A DNA stretch of 64,000 bases from CAYOOP01 sp964405685 (GCA_964405685.1 CAYOOP010000001.1:1-64000); one strand, 5' to 3'; shown: positions 25,177 to 34,430, numbered from the stretch's first letter. Notes: a model not told the origin generated them from the letters alone. Numbers and translations: made by a program.

Positions 25177-25371
25177 ATGAATGAAGAATTGGCGCTTGAA
25201 AAACGTCTGGACTATTTGCGCGAGAAACACCGCGAGCTCGACGCACAGGTCAAATCCCTCGACCCCCGCAACGACGTGTTCATGCACAACCGCCTGAAAA
25301 AAGAGAAGCTCGCCATACGCGACGAAATCACCCGCATCGAGGCTGAACTCTATCCGGATATCGTTGCCTAA
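25177..25371 (+). CDS. DUF465/YdcH-like small helical protein
   Basis: A 64-residue protein of the YdcH/DUF465 type: LEKRLDYLREKHRELDAQVK at the N-terminus and LKKEKLAIRDEITRIEAEL at the C-terminus form a helical hairpin. The family's function is unknown. GGAAGGAA precedes the ATG. lepA begins 40 bp downstream on the same strand. Confidence 0.85.
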   Translation: MNEELALEKRLDYLREKHRELDAQVKSLDPRNDVFMHNRLKKEKLAIRDEITRIEAELYPDIVA

Positions 25372-25411
25372 GCCTTGCATAAACTAGACGTTTGCCTTAT
25401 GCACGTGCGGC

Positions 25412-27214
25412 ATGACCGACCTAAGCCTCATCCGCAATTTCTCCATCATCGCCCATATTGACCATGGGAAGTCCACCCTTGCCGACCGCTTGATCCAAAC
25501 CTGCGGCGGGCTGGAGCTGCGGGAGATGACCGAGCAGGTGCTCGATTCCATGGACATCGAAAAAGAACGCGGCATCACCATCAAAGCCCAGACCGTGCGG
25601 CTGAACTACAAAGCGCAAGACGGAAAAACCTATATTTTGAATTTGATGGACACGCCCGGCCACGTGGATTTCGGTTATGAAGTCTCGCGCTGTCTCGCCG
25701 CCTGCGAAGGCTCGCTTCTTGTGGTCGATGCCTCCCAAGGTGTGGAAGCGCAAACGCTTGCGAACGTATACAAGGCGATGGATGCCAAACACGAAATGGT
25801 GCCGGTCCTTAACAAAATAGACCTCCCCGCCGCCGATATTGAAAAAGCCAAAGCGCAGATTGAAGATGTGATCGGCATTGATGCATCGGATGCCATTCCC
25901 ATCTCCGCCAAATCCGGCCTCGGGATTGATCTCGTGCTGGAGGCCATCGTCACTCGCCTTCCTGCCCCCACAGGCGACACAGAAGCACCACTTAAAGCCA
26001 TGCTGGTTGATAGCTGGTATGACACCTATCTCGGCGTGATTATTCTCGTGCGCATTAAAGACGGCGTGCTCACTCGCAGCATGAAAATCCGCATGATGTC
26101 GACGGGCGCAAACTACACGGTCGATCAACTCGGCGTGTTCACACCAAAAAAAGTACCGGTCGAAAAACTCACACCCGGCGAAGTCGGCTACATCATCACC
26201 GGCATCAAACAAGTGGCCGATTGCAACGTGGGTGACACGATCACCGAAGAACGCCGCCCTTGCGCCGAGCCGCTGCCCGGCTTCAAACCCTCGCAATCGG
26301 TGGTCTTCTGCGGCCTCTACCCCACCGACTCCTCCAAGTTCGAACACTTGAAAGACTCACTCGCGAAATTGCGTTTGAATGATGCGAGTTTTGAATTTGA
26401 AACCGAAAGCTCAACCGCGCTCGGCTTCGGCTTCCGCTGCGGTTTCCTCGGCATGCTACACCTCGAAATTATCCAAGAACGCCTCGAGCGCGAGTTTGAT
26501 TTAGACCTCATCACCACGGCCCCTTCGGTAGTCTACCGTTTGCACCTAACCGACGGCACCATGCTCGAACTCCACAACCCAAACGACATGCCCGACGTCA
26601 CCAAAATCGATCACATCGACGAACCGTGGATCCGCGCGACCATCATGACGCCGGATGACTATCTCGGAAACGTCCTAAGCCTCTGCACCGAAAAACGCGG
26701 CATCCAGGAAAACTTAACCTACGTCGGCGCACGCGCCATGGCGGTGTATAAATTGCCACTCAACGAAGTGGTGTTTGATTTCTACGATCGCCTGAAAAGC
26801 TGCTCGAAGGGCTATGCGAGTTTTGACTACGAACTCACCGACTACACCGAATCCGATTTGGTAAAAATGAACATTCTGGTCAACAGTGAACCCGTCGACG
26901 CCCTGGCGTTGATCGTCCACCGCTCGCAAGCCGACTTTCGCGGCCGCAAGCTCTGCGAACGCTTGAAGGATTTGATTCCCCGCCACATGTTCCCAATCCC
27001 GATCCAAGCAGCATTGGGCGGTAAAATCATCGCCCGCGAAACGATCTCCGCAATGCGCAAAGACGTACTCGCCAAATGCTACGGCGGCGACATTACGCGC
27101 AAGAAAAAACTGCTCGAAAAGCAGAAGAAGGGGAAGAAGAAAATGCGCGAAATCGGCAACGTCACGATCCCGCAGAGCGCGTTTCTGGCCGCGCTTAAGA
27201 TGGGGGATGAGTGA
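25412..27214 (+). CDS. lepA: Elongation factor 4 (LepA)
   Basis: Ribosome-associated translational GTPase. The 600 residues are the standard length. G motifs: G1 AHIDHGKSTLADR near 15, G2 ERGITIKAQTVRL, G3 DTPGHVDFGYEV and G4 LNKIDLP. The LepA-specific C-terminal domain has QAALGGKIIARETISAMRKD and KCYGGDITRKKKLLEKQKKG, ending in the usual lysine-rich stretch. It leads a short operon with an unknown gene and msrB. Confidence 0.97.
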   Translation: MTDLSLIRNFSIIAHIDHGKSTLADRLIQTCGGLELREMTEQVLDSMDIEKERGITIKAQTVRLNYKAQDGKTYILNLMDTPGHVDFGYEVSRCLAACEGSLLVVDASQGVEAQTLANVYKAMDAKHEMVPVLNKIDLPAADIEKAKAQIEDVIGIDASDAIPISAKSGLGIDLVLEAIVTRLPAPTGDTEAPLKAMLVDSWYDTYLGVIILVRIKDGVLTRSMKIRMMSTGANYTVDQLGVFTPKKVPVEKLTPGEVGYIITGIKQVADCNVGDTITEERRPCAEPLPGFKPSQSVVFCGLYPTDSSKFEHLKDSLAKLRLNDASFEFETESSTALGFGFRCGFLGMLHLEIIQERLEREFDLDLITTAPSVVYRLHLTDGTMLELHNPNDMPDVTKIDHIDEPWIRATIMTPDDYLGNVLSLCTEKRGIQENLTYVGARAMAVYKLPLNEVVFDFYDRLKSCSKGYASFDYELTDYTESDLVKMNILVNSEPVDALALIVHRSQADFRGRKLCERLKDLIPRHMFPIPIQAALGGKIIARETISAMRKDVLAKCYGGDITRKKKLLEKQKKGKKKMREIGNVTIPQSAFLAALKMGDE

Positions 27215-27216
27215 TT

Positions 27217-27465
27217 ATGACCAACACCGTTGAGCAAGCACTCGAAGATGTTTACGCCTCGTTGCACAATAACAATGAGGGCATCGATCAGCGCATCATC
27301 GCGCTTAAGATTGCACTGAAAGCGCAAGACATGCAATCGATAGAAATTGATTCCGCGAAAATCCCCCAACCCAACCGGCAGGGCCGGAAAGTGATGCAGT
27401 CGTATTTCAAAAAACGCGGCGTCATCGTCACATTTAAAGATACAAAGGCGTCAGATGTTGCTTAG
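27217..27465 (+). CDS. Small hypothetical protein between lepA and msrB
   Basis: An 82-residue soluble protein I do not recognise, with Asn/Glu-rich ALEDVYASLHNNNEGIDQRI and a basic C-terminal half (QPNRQGRKVMQSYFKKRGVI). The ATG at 27217 is chosen because GGGGGA lies 9 nt before it; a GTG at 27211 overlapping the lepA stop is too close to that site. It overlaps msrB by 11 bp, so it is very likely translated. Confidence 0.68.
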   Translation: MTNTVEQALEDVYASLHNNNEGIDQRIIALKIALKAQDMQSIEIDSAKIPQPNRQGRKVMQSYFKKRGVIVTFKDTKASDVA

Positions 27466-27922
27466 AGTTCTTGCCCTACTGGCGCTTAGCTTCACCCACG
27501 CACACGCGGAGGAACCTATGAAACTCACCCCATTGCAACAACACGTCATCCAAGGTGGCGGCACGGAGCAGCCCTTTGCCAATGCCTATTGGAACAACCA
27601 CGAAGAGGGCATTTATGTGGATGTGCTCTCCGGCGAACCGCTGTTTTCCTCGACCGATAAATTCGACTCCGGCACCGGCTGGCCCAGCTTCACGCGGCCG
27701 ATTTCTGATCACAACATCGTCATGAAAACAGACACTTCGCACGGTATGACGCGCACGGAAGTGAAATCCAGTAGCGATGCGCATCTGGGCCACGTGTTTG
27801 ACGACGGCCCCGCGGACAAAGGCGGCAAACGCTTCTGCATCAACTCCGTTTCCTTACGTTTCGTGCCGAAAGCGGAGATGGAGAAGGAAGGCTACGGAGA
27901 GTATTTGAAGTTGTTTAAATAA
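27455..27922 (+). CDS. msrB: Exported peptide-methionine (R)-S-oxide reductase
   Basis: Repairs oxidised methionine in proteins. The 155 residues begin with a signal peptide (LLRVLALLALSFTHAHA), so it should act in the periplasm. The MsrB core has KFDSGTGWPSFTRPI, SSDAHLGHVFDDGP and the catalytic cysteine in RFCINSVSLRF. The two CxxC zinc sites of many MsrB proteins are missing (YVDVLSGEPLFSS), so it is the zinc-free form. A periplasmic electron donor is not visible nearby. Confidence 0.95.
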   Translation: MLLRVLALLALSFTHAHAEEPMKLTPLQQHVIQGGGTEQPFANAYWNNHEEGIYVDVLSGEPLFSSTDKFDSGTGWPSFTRPISDHNIVMKTDTSHGMTRTEVKSSSDAHLGHVFDDGPADKGGKRFCINSVSLRFVPKAEMEKEGYGEYLKLFK

Positions 27923-27923
27923 C

Positions 27924-28064
27924 GTCATCCCGATGAAAATCGGGATCCAGTAAGCGGCGTCTGCCGCGTAAAAAGAACATACCGCTGCTGCCGCAGCGAC
28001 TGGATCCCGTGTCTGTTCCTCCATCAAACTTGCGTTGCAAGTTCGCTGTCGGGCACGGGATGAC
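27924..28064. repeat. Palindromic element, family A (GTCATCCCG), between msrB and uvrD
   Basis: About 141 bp bounded by GTCATCCCG (27924) and CGGGATGAC (28064), with internal hairpins such as CCCGATGAAAATCGGG. CTGGATCCCGTGTCTGTTCC and GGGCACGGGATGAC are shared almost exactly with the copy at 40005-40108. It lies between two convergent genes, 2 bp from the uvrD stop. Confidence 0.85.
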
Positions 28065-28066
28065 GC

Positions 28067-30265
28067 TTAATTCGCAGGCTTAATAAAATCCGCCAGCACC
28101 TTCTTCACACCTGCTTTGTCAAACATGATTTCCAAATGGTTGCCGCTGGCGGTGATGATTTTCCCATAGCCAAATTTCTGGTGAAACACGCGCGTGCCTC
28201 TTTTAAATTGTGCCGTGTCTTCTTCCACGCGCGTGCTGCTCATGATGGATGCGATTTCTTTTTTCCAATTCACTTCGCGTGAATTATTTCCAATGCGCTC
28301 CGCCGATTCTTCCGGAATTTCATTCAAGAAACGCGAAGGCAGCGAGCTTTGCCACTGGTTATAAATCCGCCGGTTCGATGCATGGGTAATGGTAAGATGC
28401 TCGCGCGCGCGCGTGATGCCCACATAGGCCAGCCGCCGCTCTTCTTCCAGGCCTTTCACGCCCTGCTCATCCATCGCCCGCTGATGCGGGAATACGCCTT
28501 CTTCCCAACCAGGTAAAAACACCACGCGAAACTCGAGGCCTTTGGCCGCATGCAGTGTCATGATGCTGGTCATGTCTTCTTGGCTCTCATTGTTCATGTC
28601 GGTGACGAGCGCGACGTGTTCCAAAAACGCTTCCAGCGTTTCAAACTCGCCGAGTGCGCGGATCAGCTCGTTTAAATTTTCCAAACGCCCCGGCGCTTCG
28701 GGTGATTTATCCTGCCGCCACATCTCGCGGTAGCCGCTTTCATCCAGCACCGCTTCGGTCAGTTCGCCAATTGTCAGCGTTGCCTTCCGCGCACGCCAGC
28801 TTGCAAATTGATCCATAAGCTTGGTAAGCGAGGAGCCGAGCCTGCCTTTGAATTCGCCATTTTTCAGCGCATGTTCTGTTGCGTGGTAGAGCGAGCAATT
28901 CAAATTCCGCGCCGTGTTGTGTAATTGTTGCAATGTCGCCTGCCCAATGCCGCGTTTGGGCGTGTTGATGATGCGCTCGAACGCCAAATCATGCGCAGGT
29001 GACGCAATCACATTGAGATAAGCAATCGCATCACGAATCTCCGCGCGTTCATAAAAACGCAAACCGCCAATGACGCGATAGGGAATCCCCATGGTAAGAA
29101 ACCGTTCCTCAAACGCACGCGTCTGAAAACCTGCACGCACCAAAATTGCCATGTCCGAAAGCCTGATTTTATTGCGCTGATACGCCTCGATCTCATCACC
29201 CAAAAACCGCGCCTCCTCCGCATCATCCCACACGGATTTGATGCGGACCCTTTCGCCCTCGGTCGCATTCGTCCACAGCGTTTTCCCAAGGCGAGACGTA
29301 TTGTTCGCAATCACCGCACTCGCCGCTTGTAGAATATATTTAGTCGAGCGGTAGTTGCACTCGAGCCGCACAATTGCCGCACCCGGATAGTCCTGCTCGA
29401 ACCGCAAAATGTTCCCTACTTCCGCACCGCGCCAGGAATAGATTGACTGGTCATCATCACCCACGCAACACAGATTTTTGTGCGCCATCGCAAGCAGGCG
29501 CAGCCACAAATATTGCGCGGTGTTCGTGTCCTGATATTCATCGACCAGAATATATTTGAACCTGAGCGCATAATCTTTCAGCACCTCTTCATACGTGCGA
29601 AACAGCGTCAGGCAATGCAAAATCAAATCACCGAAATCCATAGCGTTTAGAGTTTTCAAGCGCTGCTGATAACGCGTATAAAGCGTGATGCCTTGGCCAC
29701 TTAACATCGTACGATCTTTCGTATTCGTCAGATTATCAGGGTTCAGTCCCTGATCTTTCCACTGCTGAAATATCGCCAATACTAATTTCGCGGGCATAGA
29801 TTTTTCTTCAATATTGGCATCTGTGAGCAACGTTTTGATCAAACGAATCTGATCATCATCACCCAAAATCGTAAAGCTCGAGGTAAACCCCAAACGCTCC
29901 GCATGCCGCCGGAGCATCTTCGCACACGTCGAGTGAAACGTGCCGATCCACACGCCTTGCGGCGTCAGCCCCGTCATCGCTGCCACACGCTCCTGCATTT
30001 CGCGCGCGGCTTTATTCGTAAACGTCACCGCCAAAATCTCACCCGGATATGCACACTTGGTATTGAGCAAGTGCGCAATCCGCGTCGTGAGCACGCGCGT
30101 CTTCCCCGTGCCCGCACCCGCAAGCACCAAGAGCGGCCCATCTAGCGTTTCTACCGCAATGCGTTGTTCAGGATTCAACGCATCCAATAGTAAATTGTCA
30201 TCCCGCCGCATGGCGGGATCCGGATCCCGGCCTTCGCCGGGATGACAAGTGCTTAGGGAACCCAT
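28067..30265 (-). CDS. UvrD/PcrA/Rep-type DNA helicase
   Basis: SF1A 3'-5' helicase for repair or replication restart, 732 residues. Motifs: Q motif LNPEQRIAVE, Walker A AGAGTGKTRVL (~52), motif II DEYQDTN, motif III GDDDQSIYSWRGAE, motif IV RLECNYRST, motif V TLHAAKGLEF and motif VI YVGITRAREHL. The C-terminal region (TRVFHQKFGYGKIITASGNH) is the PcrA/UvrD tudor-like end. The first ~20 residues are encoded by a palindromic element (30196-30247). The start overlaps the comEC end by 13 bp. An internal ATG at 30211 would skip most of the insert but lacks a better ribosome site. Confidence 0.94.
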   Translation of the reverse strand: MGSLSTCHPGEGRDPDPAMRRDDNLLLDALNPEQRIAVETLDGPLLVLAGAGTGKTRVLTTRIAHLLNTKCAYPGEILAVTFTNKAAREMQERVAAMTGLTPQGVWIGTFHSTCAKMLRRHAERLGFTSSFTILGDDDQIRLIKTLLTDANIEEKSMPAKLVLAIFQQWKDQGLNPDNLTNTKDRTMLSGQGITLYTRYQQRLKTLNAMDFGDLILHCLTLFRTYEEVLKDYALRFKYILVDEYQDTNTAQYLWLRLLAMAHKNLCCVGDDDQSIYSWRGAEVGNILRFEQDYPGAAIVRLECNYRSTKYILQAASAVIANNTSRLGKTLWTNATEGERVRIKSVWDDAEEARFLGDEIEAYQRNKIRLSDMAILVRAGFQTRAFEERFLTMGIPYRVIGGLRFYERAEIRDAIAYLNVIASPAHDLAFERIINTPKRGIGQATLQQLHNTARNLNCSLYHATEHALKNGEFKGRLGSSLTKLMDQFASWRARKATLTIGELTEAVLDESGYREMWRQDKSPEAPGRLENLNELIRALGEFETLEAFLEHVALVTDMNNESQEDMTSIMTLHAAKGLEFRVVFLPGWEEGVFPHQRAMDEQGVKGLEEERRLAYVGITRAREHLTITHASNRRIYNQWQSSLPSRFLNEIPEESAERIGNNSREVNWKKEIASIMSSTRVEEDTAQFKRGTRVFHQKFGYGKIITASGNHLEIMFDKAGVKKVLADFIKPAN
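30196..30247. repeat. Palindromic element, family A, inside the 5' end of the uvrD/pcrA gene
   Basis: 52 bp with flanks TGTCATCCCG and CGGGATGACA, containing two small hairpins: CCCGCCGCATGGCGGG and CCCGGCCTTCGCCGGG. Read from the uvrD strand it encodes residues about 7-23 in frame (CHPGEGRDPDPAMRRDD). Confidence 0.88.
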
Positions 30266-32307
30266 GGACGATCCCCCTGAAACTGTCTTACATTTTCGAT
30301 GTTAAGCCTATCACCACAATACATCGCATGCGCACCGCCCGCCACAAGCGCATCGCGATCAATCACTTTCACGCCGTCACACTCACCCTTCCACAATCGG
30401 TAGGGCAACACCGCCACCGTATAGTTGGACGTGCAGCGGGTCTTGGTCTTCTTCGGTTGTTTCATGAATAGAACTGTACCGCTTTTGCAAGTGTAGGTAC
30501 AATCACTTTCCGTGCATTTGAGCGCGGTGGTTGTATCAAATATTCCTTCTTTCAGCGGCAAGGCGCTGGCTTTACCCAATTTCTTCATCCACGCCTGCGT
30601 GGTAAAACTATTCGGTCCACCTTTGATCATCACCCAATTCTCCCCTGCATCGCGCACAGCGATTTGTTTTGCATCGTCGCTAATTAGCACATGGGGCGTT
30701 TTCGTTAGCAACATGCTACACGCACCGAGTGCAAGAAATGCAACACCCATCAGCGCAAACCTTGTTCTTAACCCCACCAACAGCAGCAATCCTAATACGC
30801 TAAGCACCAGACCTGAGATGGTATACGAAGGTACATAGATAGAGGCATACGGTAGAGCGGCGATATGGTGGGCGATAGCAAGCATGCCTTCAATGCCCCA
30901 TTCCAGCGGGCGCGCTGCAAGGAAAAGTAGCCCCAGGGGTTTGAGCAAAAATGCAAGTACGACAGTGGGCATAATGAGGAATGATGTCAGCGGTGTCACC
31001 AGCACATTCGCAACCAACCCCATCAACTGCACTTGGTTAAAATAGGTAATGATGAACGGCGCAGTTGCAAACGTTGCGGCAAGTGAAACCATCATGGTCG
31101 CAAACACCGCCCTAAACAGTTTGCGAATGAAACCACTTTCTGACGCATGAAGCGCATAACCAAAGCGTTCATAGAGCGCAACGATTGCTGCTGTTGCCGC
31201 AAACGAAAGCTGAAAACTTGCACCCATGAGCGATTCAGGAAAACACAGCAAAATAAACGTCGCAGCCCAAGCAAGCGTGTTGAGGCTAAATCCTTTGCGG
31301 TCGAGCAACACCGCAAAGAGTACCACCGCCACCATGATGAACGAGCGCTGCGCTGGCACGGGCCAACCGGCCGCAAGCAAATACAAAAACGCGCTAATGA
31401 GCGCCGCCACAGCAGCCATTTTTTTGATCGGGTAATGCAGTGCCGCGCCGGGAATCAGCACCAGTGAAAATCGCACCACATAAAACACAATCCCCGCCGC
31501 GAGTGCCAAGTGCAGACCTGAAATGGAAAGAATGTGATAGAGGCCGGAAGCACGCATGGCTTCGGCGTCCTCTTTTGTTACGCTGCCTTGCTCACCCACC
31601 GTGAGTGCGGCCGCAACCGCACCCATATTCTCTGGCATCAATGCCATCAACTGCCCGGCAAAGTGTTGACGAAAAGCATAGATACGCTCGCTTAAAGGTT
31701 GCGAAGAGGTGGCGAGCACCTCCGGCGTTTCCAACGAAAACCCGATCGCACCCAACCGATCAAAAAACATCATCCGGCCAATATCAAACGCGCCCGGCGA
31801 GGTTGGTGAGGGTAAGGGAAATAAGGTTGCACGCAGGCGCACGATGCTACCTACCTGCGGCATGCTGGAACGGTCCGCCTGTTTGATGCTAATGCGCACG
31901 CGCTGCGGCGTTTGTTTGAGATCCAGCTTATCGAGCTTCACTTCACTTAAAATGAGCTTATAGGCGTTTTCATCAAACACCACCTGATGTACCCGGCCTT
32001 CGACTTCGGTTGCAAATACAGGTTTATGAAGCAGCGGTCCCGCTACCAGCTGGGTGCGCACCTCAGCACTATAAAATCCAAGTGCGGCAATAGATGCAGC
32101 CAAGGTCAACCAAGTCCAGGCAAACCTGCGAAAAATAAGCGTTAGGCTACATAAAACCAGCACAATTTTAAGACCCAGCACGGCCTCCGGCTCGGCCGAT
32201 AAGCCAAAATACCAAGCAATTCCAAGGCCAAGCAACACGGGCACGAGCAACATTTGCCGTTCGCTTTCGATCGTAAGGATGTGCTTGAGCTGATTTATAA
32301 ACCGCAT
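30253..32307 (-). CDS. comEC: ComEC/Rec2-type DNA uptake channel protein
   Basis: Inner-membrane channel for single-stranded DNA in natural transformation. The 684 residues begin with membrane helices near 25-80 (VLLGLGIAWYFGL), an OB-fold-like DUF4131 segment (~90-200), and the Competence domain with the hallmark SISGLHLALAAGIVFYVVRF near 265, then about eight more helices. The C-terminal part (ISDDAKQIAVRDAGENWVMI) resembles a reduced beta-lactamase-like domain without an obvious HxHxDH metal site. No other com gene is in view, so competence is unproven. Confidence 0.9.
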   Translation of the reverse strand: MRFINQLKHILTIESERQMLLVPVLLGLGIAWYFGLSAEPEAVLGLKIVLVLCSLTLIFRRFAWTWLTLAASIAALGFYSAEVRTQLVAGPLLHKPVFATEVEGRVHQVVFDENAYKLILSEVKLDKLDLKQTPQRVRISIKQADRSSMPQVGSIVRLRATLFPLPSPTSPGAFDIGRMMFFDRLGAIGFSLETPEVLATSSQPLSERIYAFRQHFAGQLMALMPENMGAVAAALTVGEQGSVTKEDAEAMRASGLYHILSISGLHLALAAGIVFYVVRFSLVLIPGAALHYPIKKMAAVAALISAFLYLLAAGWPVPAQRSFIMVAVVLFAVLLDRKGFSLNTLAWAATFILLCFPESLMGASFQLSFAATAAIVALYERFGYALHASESGFIRKLFRAVFATMMVSLAATFATAPFIITYFNQVQLMGLVANVLVTPLTSFLIMPTVVLAFLLKPLGLLFLAARPLEWGIEGMLAIAHHIAALPYASIYVPSYTISGLVLSVLGLLLLVGLRTRFALMGVAFLALGACSMLLTKTPHVLISDDAKQIAVRDAGENWVMIKGGPNSFTTQAWMKKLGKASALPLKEGIFDTTTALKCTESDCTYTCKSGTVLFMKQPKKTKTRCTSNYTVAVLPYRLWKGECDGVKVIDRDALVAGGAHAMYCGDRLNIENVRQFQGDRPWVP

Positions 32308-32350
32308 ATAACTATCTCCTACTGCTCACCCCGCTTTCCGTCAATTAGCC

Positions 32351-33763
32351 ATGTCCGTCATCACCCGATTTGCTCCCTCTCCTACCGGTTATCTCCACAT
32401 CGGCAGCGCACGCACGGCGCTGTTTAACTACCTCTTCGCCAAGCATATGGGCGGAAAATTTCTGCTGCGCATTGAAGATACGGACCGCGCACGCTCCACC
32501 CAGTCAGCGGTCGATGCCATTTTAGAAGGTATGGAATGGCTGGGGTTAAAGCACGACGGCGAGGTGATTTTCCAATTCGCCCGCCAACCGCGCCATGCCG
32601 AAGTCGCCAAACAACTCCTCGAACAAGGTGGCGCGTATTATTGCTACACCACTCAAGCCGAGCTGGATGAATTCCGCGCTCAAAACCCCAACGCCAAATT
32701 CAGAAGTCCGTGGCGCAACGACGGTACACCGCCTGCTGGCGTGCCCCCCGTCATCCGCCTGAAAGCCCCGCTAGAAGGCGCGATTAAAGTGCGCGATCAT
32801 GTGCGCGGTGAAGTCAGTGTGGATGCGAAAGAACTCGACGACATGGTGCTCCTGCGCGCCGACGGCACACCCACTTACATGCTCGCCGTCGTCATCGACG
32901 ATCACGACATGAACGTCACACATGTGATTCGCGGCGACGACCATTTCACCAACACCTTCCGCCAAGTGCTGCTCTACCAAGCCCTCGGCTGGAACATCCC
33001 CGAATTCGCCCACATTCCGCTCATCCACGGCGCGGACGGTGCAAAGCTCAGCAAACGCCATGGTGCGCTGGGTGTCGATGCCTACCGCGACATGGGCTAT
33101 TTGCCCGAAGCACTGCGCAACTATCTGCTGCGGTTGGGGTGGTCTCATGGCGATGATGAAATCATTTCCGATACACAGGCGATCGAATGGTTCTCGCTTG
33201 AAGGCCTCGGCAATTCACCCTCGCGCCTGGACTTTGACAAGCTCAAATCAGTGAATGCGCATTATATGAAAACGGCAACACCGGAGCGATTGTTGTCCTT
33301 GCTGTCATCCTGCGGCGCGCATAGCGCGAGCGCAGGATCTCGTGCGACTCAGAGAGATTCTGCGCAGCTGCTTAGCAGCTCGCAGAATGACGTGCTCATA
33401 AAAGCCATGCCCTGGCTCGTCGAACGCGCCTCCACCTTGGTAGAACTTGCCGAACAATTTGAGTTTCTGGTTGCTGATCGCCCCATCCCCTGCACTGAAA
33501 AAGCCGACCAAATCATCACCGAGGCGAAAGGCTGGCTGGTGTTTGTGAGCGCCAAATTTGAGGGAATCAATGAATGGAATGAGGCCAATCTGAAGGCTGC
33601 GGCCGAAGCCTTCATGATCGAAAAAGGCTTAAAACCCAAGCAGTTCATGCCCGCCATGCGCGCTGCACTTTCGGGGCGCGAGGCTTCTGCCGGCAGCGTC
33701 TATCAAATTATGGAAGTGCTCGGAAGTGAGGAAACGCTTGGAAGGCTAGGCGATTGTTGTTAG
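32351..33763 (+). CDS. gltX: Glutamyl-tRNA synthetase with an in-frame palindromic insert
   Basis: Charges tRNA-Glu. The 470 residues show FAPSPTGYLHIGSARTALFN with the HIGH motif, AKLSKRHGALGVDAYRDMGY with the KLSKR form of KMSKS near 235, and the anticodon-binding C-terminal domain with FMIEKGLKPKQFMPAMRAAL. Residues about 317-347 are Ser/Arg/Gln-rich and do not fit the family; they are encoded by the repeat at 33304-33391. The flanking domains stay in frame, and as the only GluRS here it must be functional. It is preceded by divergent comEC. Confidence 0.95.
   Translation: MSVITRFAPSPTGYLHIGSARTALFNYLFAKHMGGKFLLRIEDTDRARSTQSAVDAILEGMEWLGLKHDGEVIFQFARQPRHAEVAKQLLEQGGAYYCYTTQAELDEFRAQNPNAKFRSPWRNDGTPPAGVPPVIRLKAPLEGAIKVRDHVRGEVSVDAKELDDMVLLRADGTPTYMLAVVIDDHDMNVTHVIRGDDHFTNTFRQVLLYQALGWNIPEFAHIPLIHGADGAKLSKRHGALGVDAYRDMGYLPEALRNYLLRLGWSHGDDEIISDTQAIEWFSLEGLGNSPSRLDFDKLKSVNAHYMKTATPERLLSLLSSCGAHSASAGSRATQRDSAQLLSSSQNDVLIKAMPWLVERASTLVELAEQFEFLVADRPIPCTEKADQIITEAKGWLVFVSAKFEGINEWNEANLKAAAEAFMIEKGLKPKQFMPAMRAALSGREASAGSVYQIMEVLGSEETLGRLGDCC
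33304..33391. repeat. Palindromic element, family D, inside gltX
   Basis: 88 bp bounded by GTCATCCTGCG and CGCAGAATGAC, with an internal GCGCGC-ATA-GCGCGAGCGCAGGAT hairpin and CAGCTGCTTAGCAGCTCG. It encodes about 30 residues in frame with no stop. The termini resemble family A, but the internal sequence is different. Confidence 0.85.
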
Positions 33764-33776
33764 ACTGAAACCACGG

Positions 33777-33859
33777 TGTCATCCCCGCGAAGGCGGGGAT
33801 CCACTCGCAAAGAAATGTAACTATAAAGCGAATAGGTTCCCGCCTACGCGGGAATGACG
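33777..33859. repeat. Palindromic element, family A, between gltX and def
   Basis: 83 bp with TGTCATCCCCGCGAAGGCGG on the left and CCCGCCTACGCGGGAATGAC on the right, separated by an AT-rich centre. It starts 14 bp after the gltX stop and ends 7 bp before the def start, so def has almost no other upstream region. Confidence 0.85.
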
Positions 33860-33866
33860 GAGTAAT

Positions 33867-34430
33867 ATGATCCTCCCCCTCGTCTACTACCCTGACCCAC
33901 GCCTGAAAACGAAATCCGCGCCTATTGATTTGGTGACGGATGAAATTCGCGAACTCGCTAGAAATATGTTCGAGACCATGTATTTCGAACAAGGCATTGG
34001 CCTGGCTGCTGTGCAGGTGGGTGAGATGAAACGCCTGTTGGTAGCTGATGTGGAATGGAAGAAAGAAGGCGAAGTCGGCACGCAATATGTTCTGATCAAT
34101 CCGGAAATTTTGAGTTCCGAAGACGAGAAAAATATCCACAAAGAAGGCTGCCTCTCCTTCCCCGACCAATTCGCGGAAGTGGAACGTCCCAAAGGCGTGC
34201 GTGTGCGCTACACGAATTTGCAAGGCGAAACGAAAGAAGAAACCATGACCGGCCTGCTCGCCACCTGCGTGCAACACGAGATTGATCATTTAAACGGCAT
34301 CGTCTTCCCCGACCGCGTGGGCATGGTGAAGCGCGACATGATCTTCCGCAAAGCCAAGAAAATCAAACGCGATATTGAGGCACAAGCGCATCACCACGAC
34401 CATGTGCACGATGAGCATTGTAATCACTAA
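33867..34430 (+). CDS. def: Peptide deformylase with histidine-rich tail
   Basis: Removes the formyl group from new proteins. In 187 residues all three motifs are present: GIGLAAVQVG (GxGxAAxQ) near 44, EGCLSFP near 95, and the metal-binding HEIDHLNG (HExDH) near 140. The last 14 residues carry seven histidines plus acidic residues and one Cys (AHHHDHVHDEHCNH), beyond the usual C-terminus. A remnant of a second fmt start follows its stop directly. Confidence 0.96.
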   Translation: MILPLVYYPDPRLKTKSAPIDLVTDEIRELARNMFETMYFEQGIGLAAVQVGEMKRLLVADVEWKKEGEVGTQYVLINPEILSSEDEKNIHKEGCLSFPDQFAEVERPKGVRVRYTNLQGETKEETMTGLLATCVQHEIDHLNGIVFPDRVGMVKRDMIFRKAKKIKRDIEAQAHHHDHVHDEHCNH

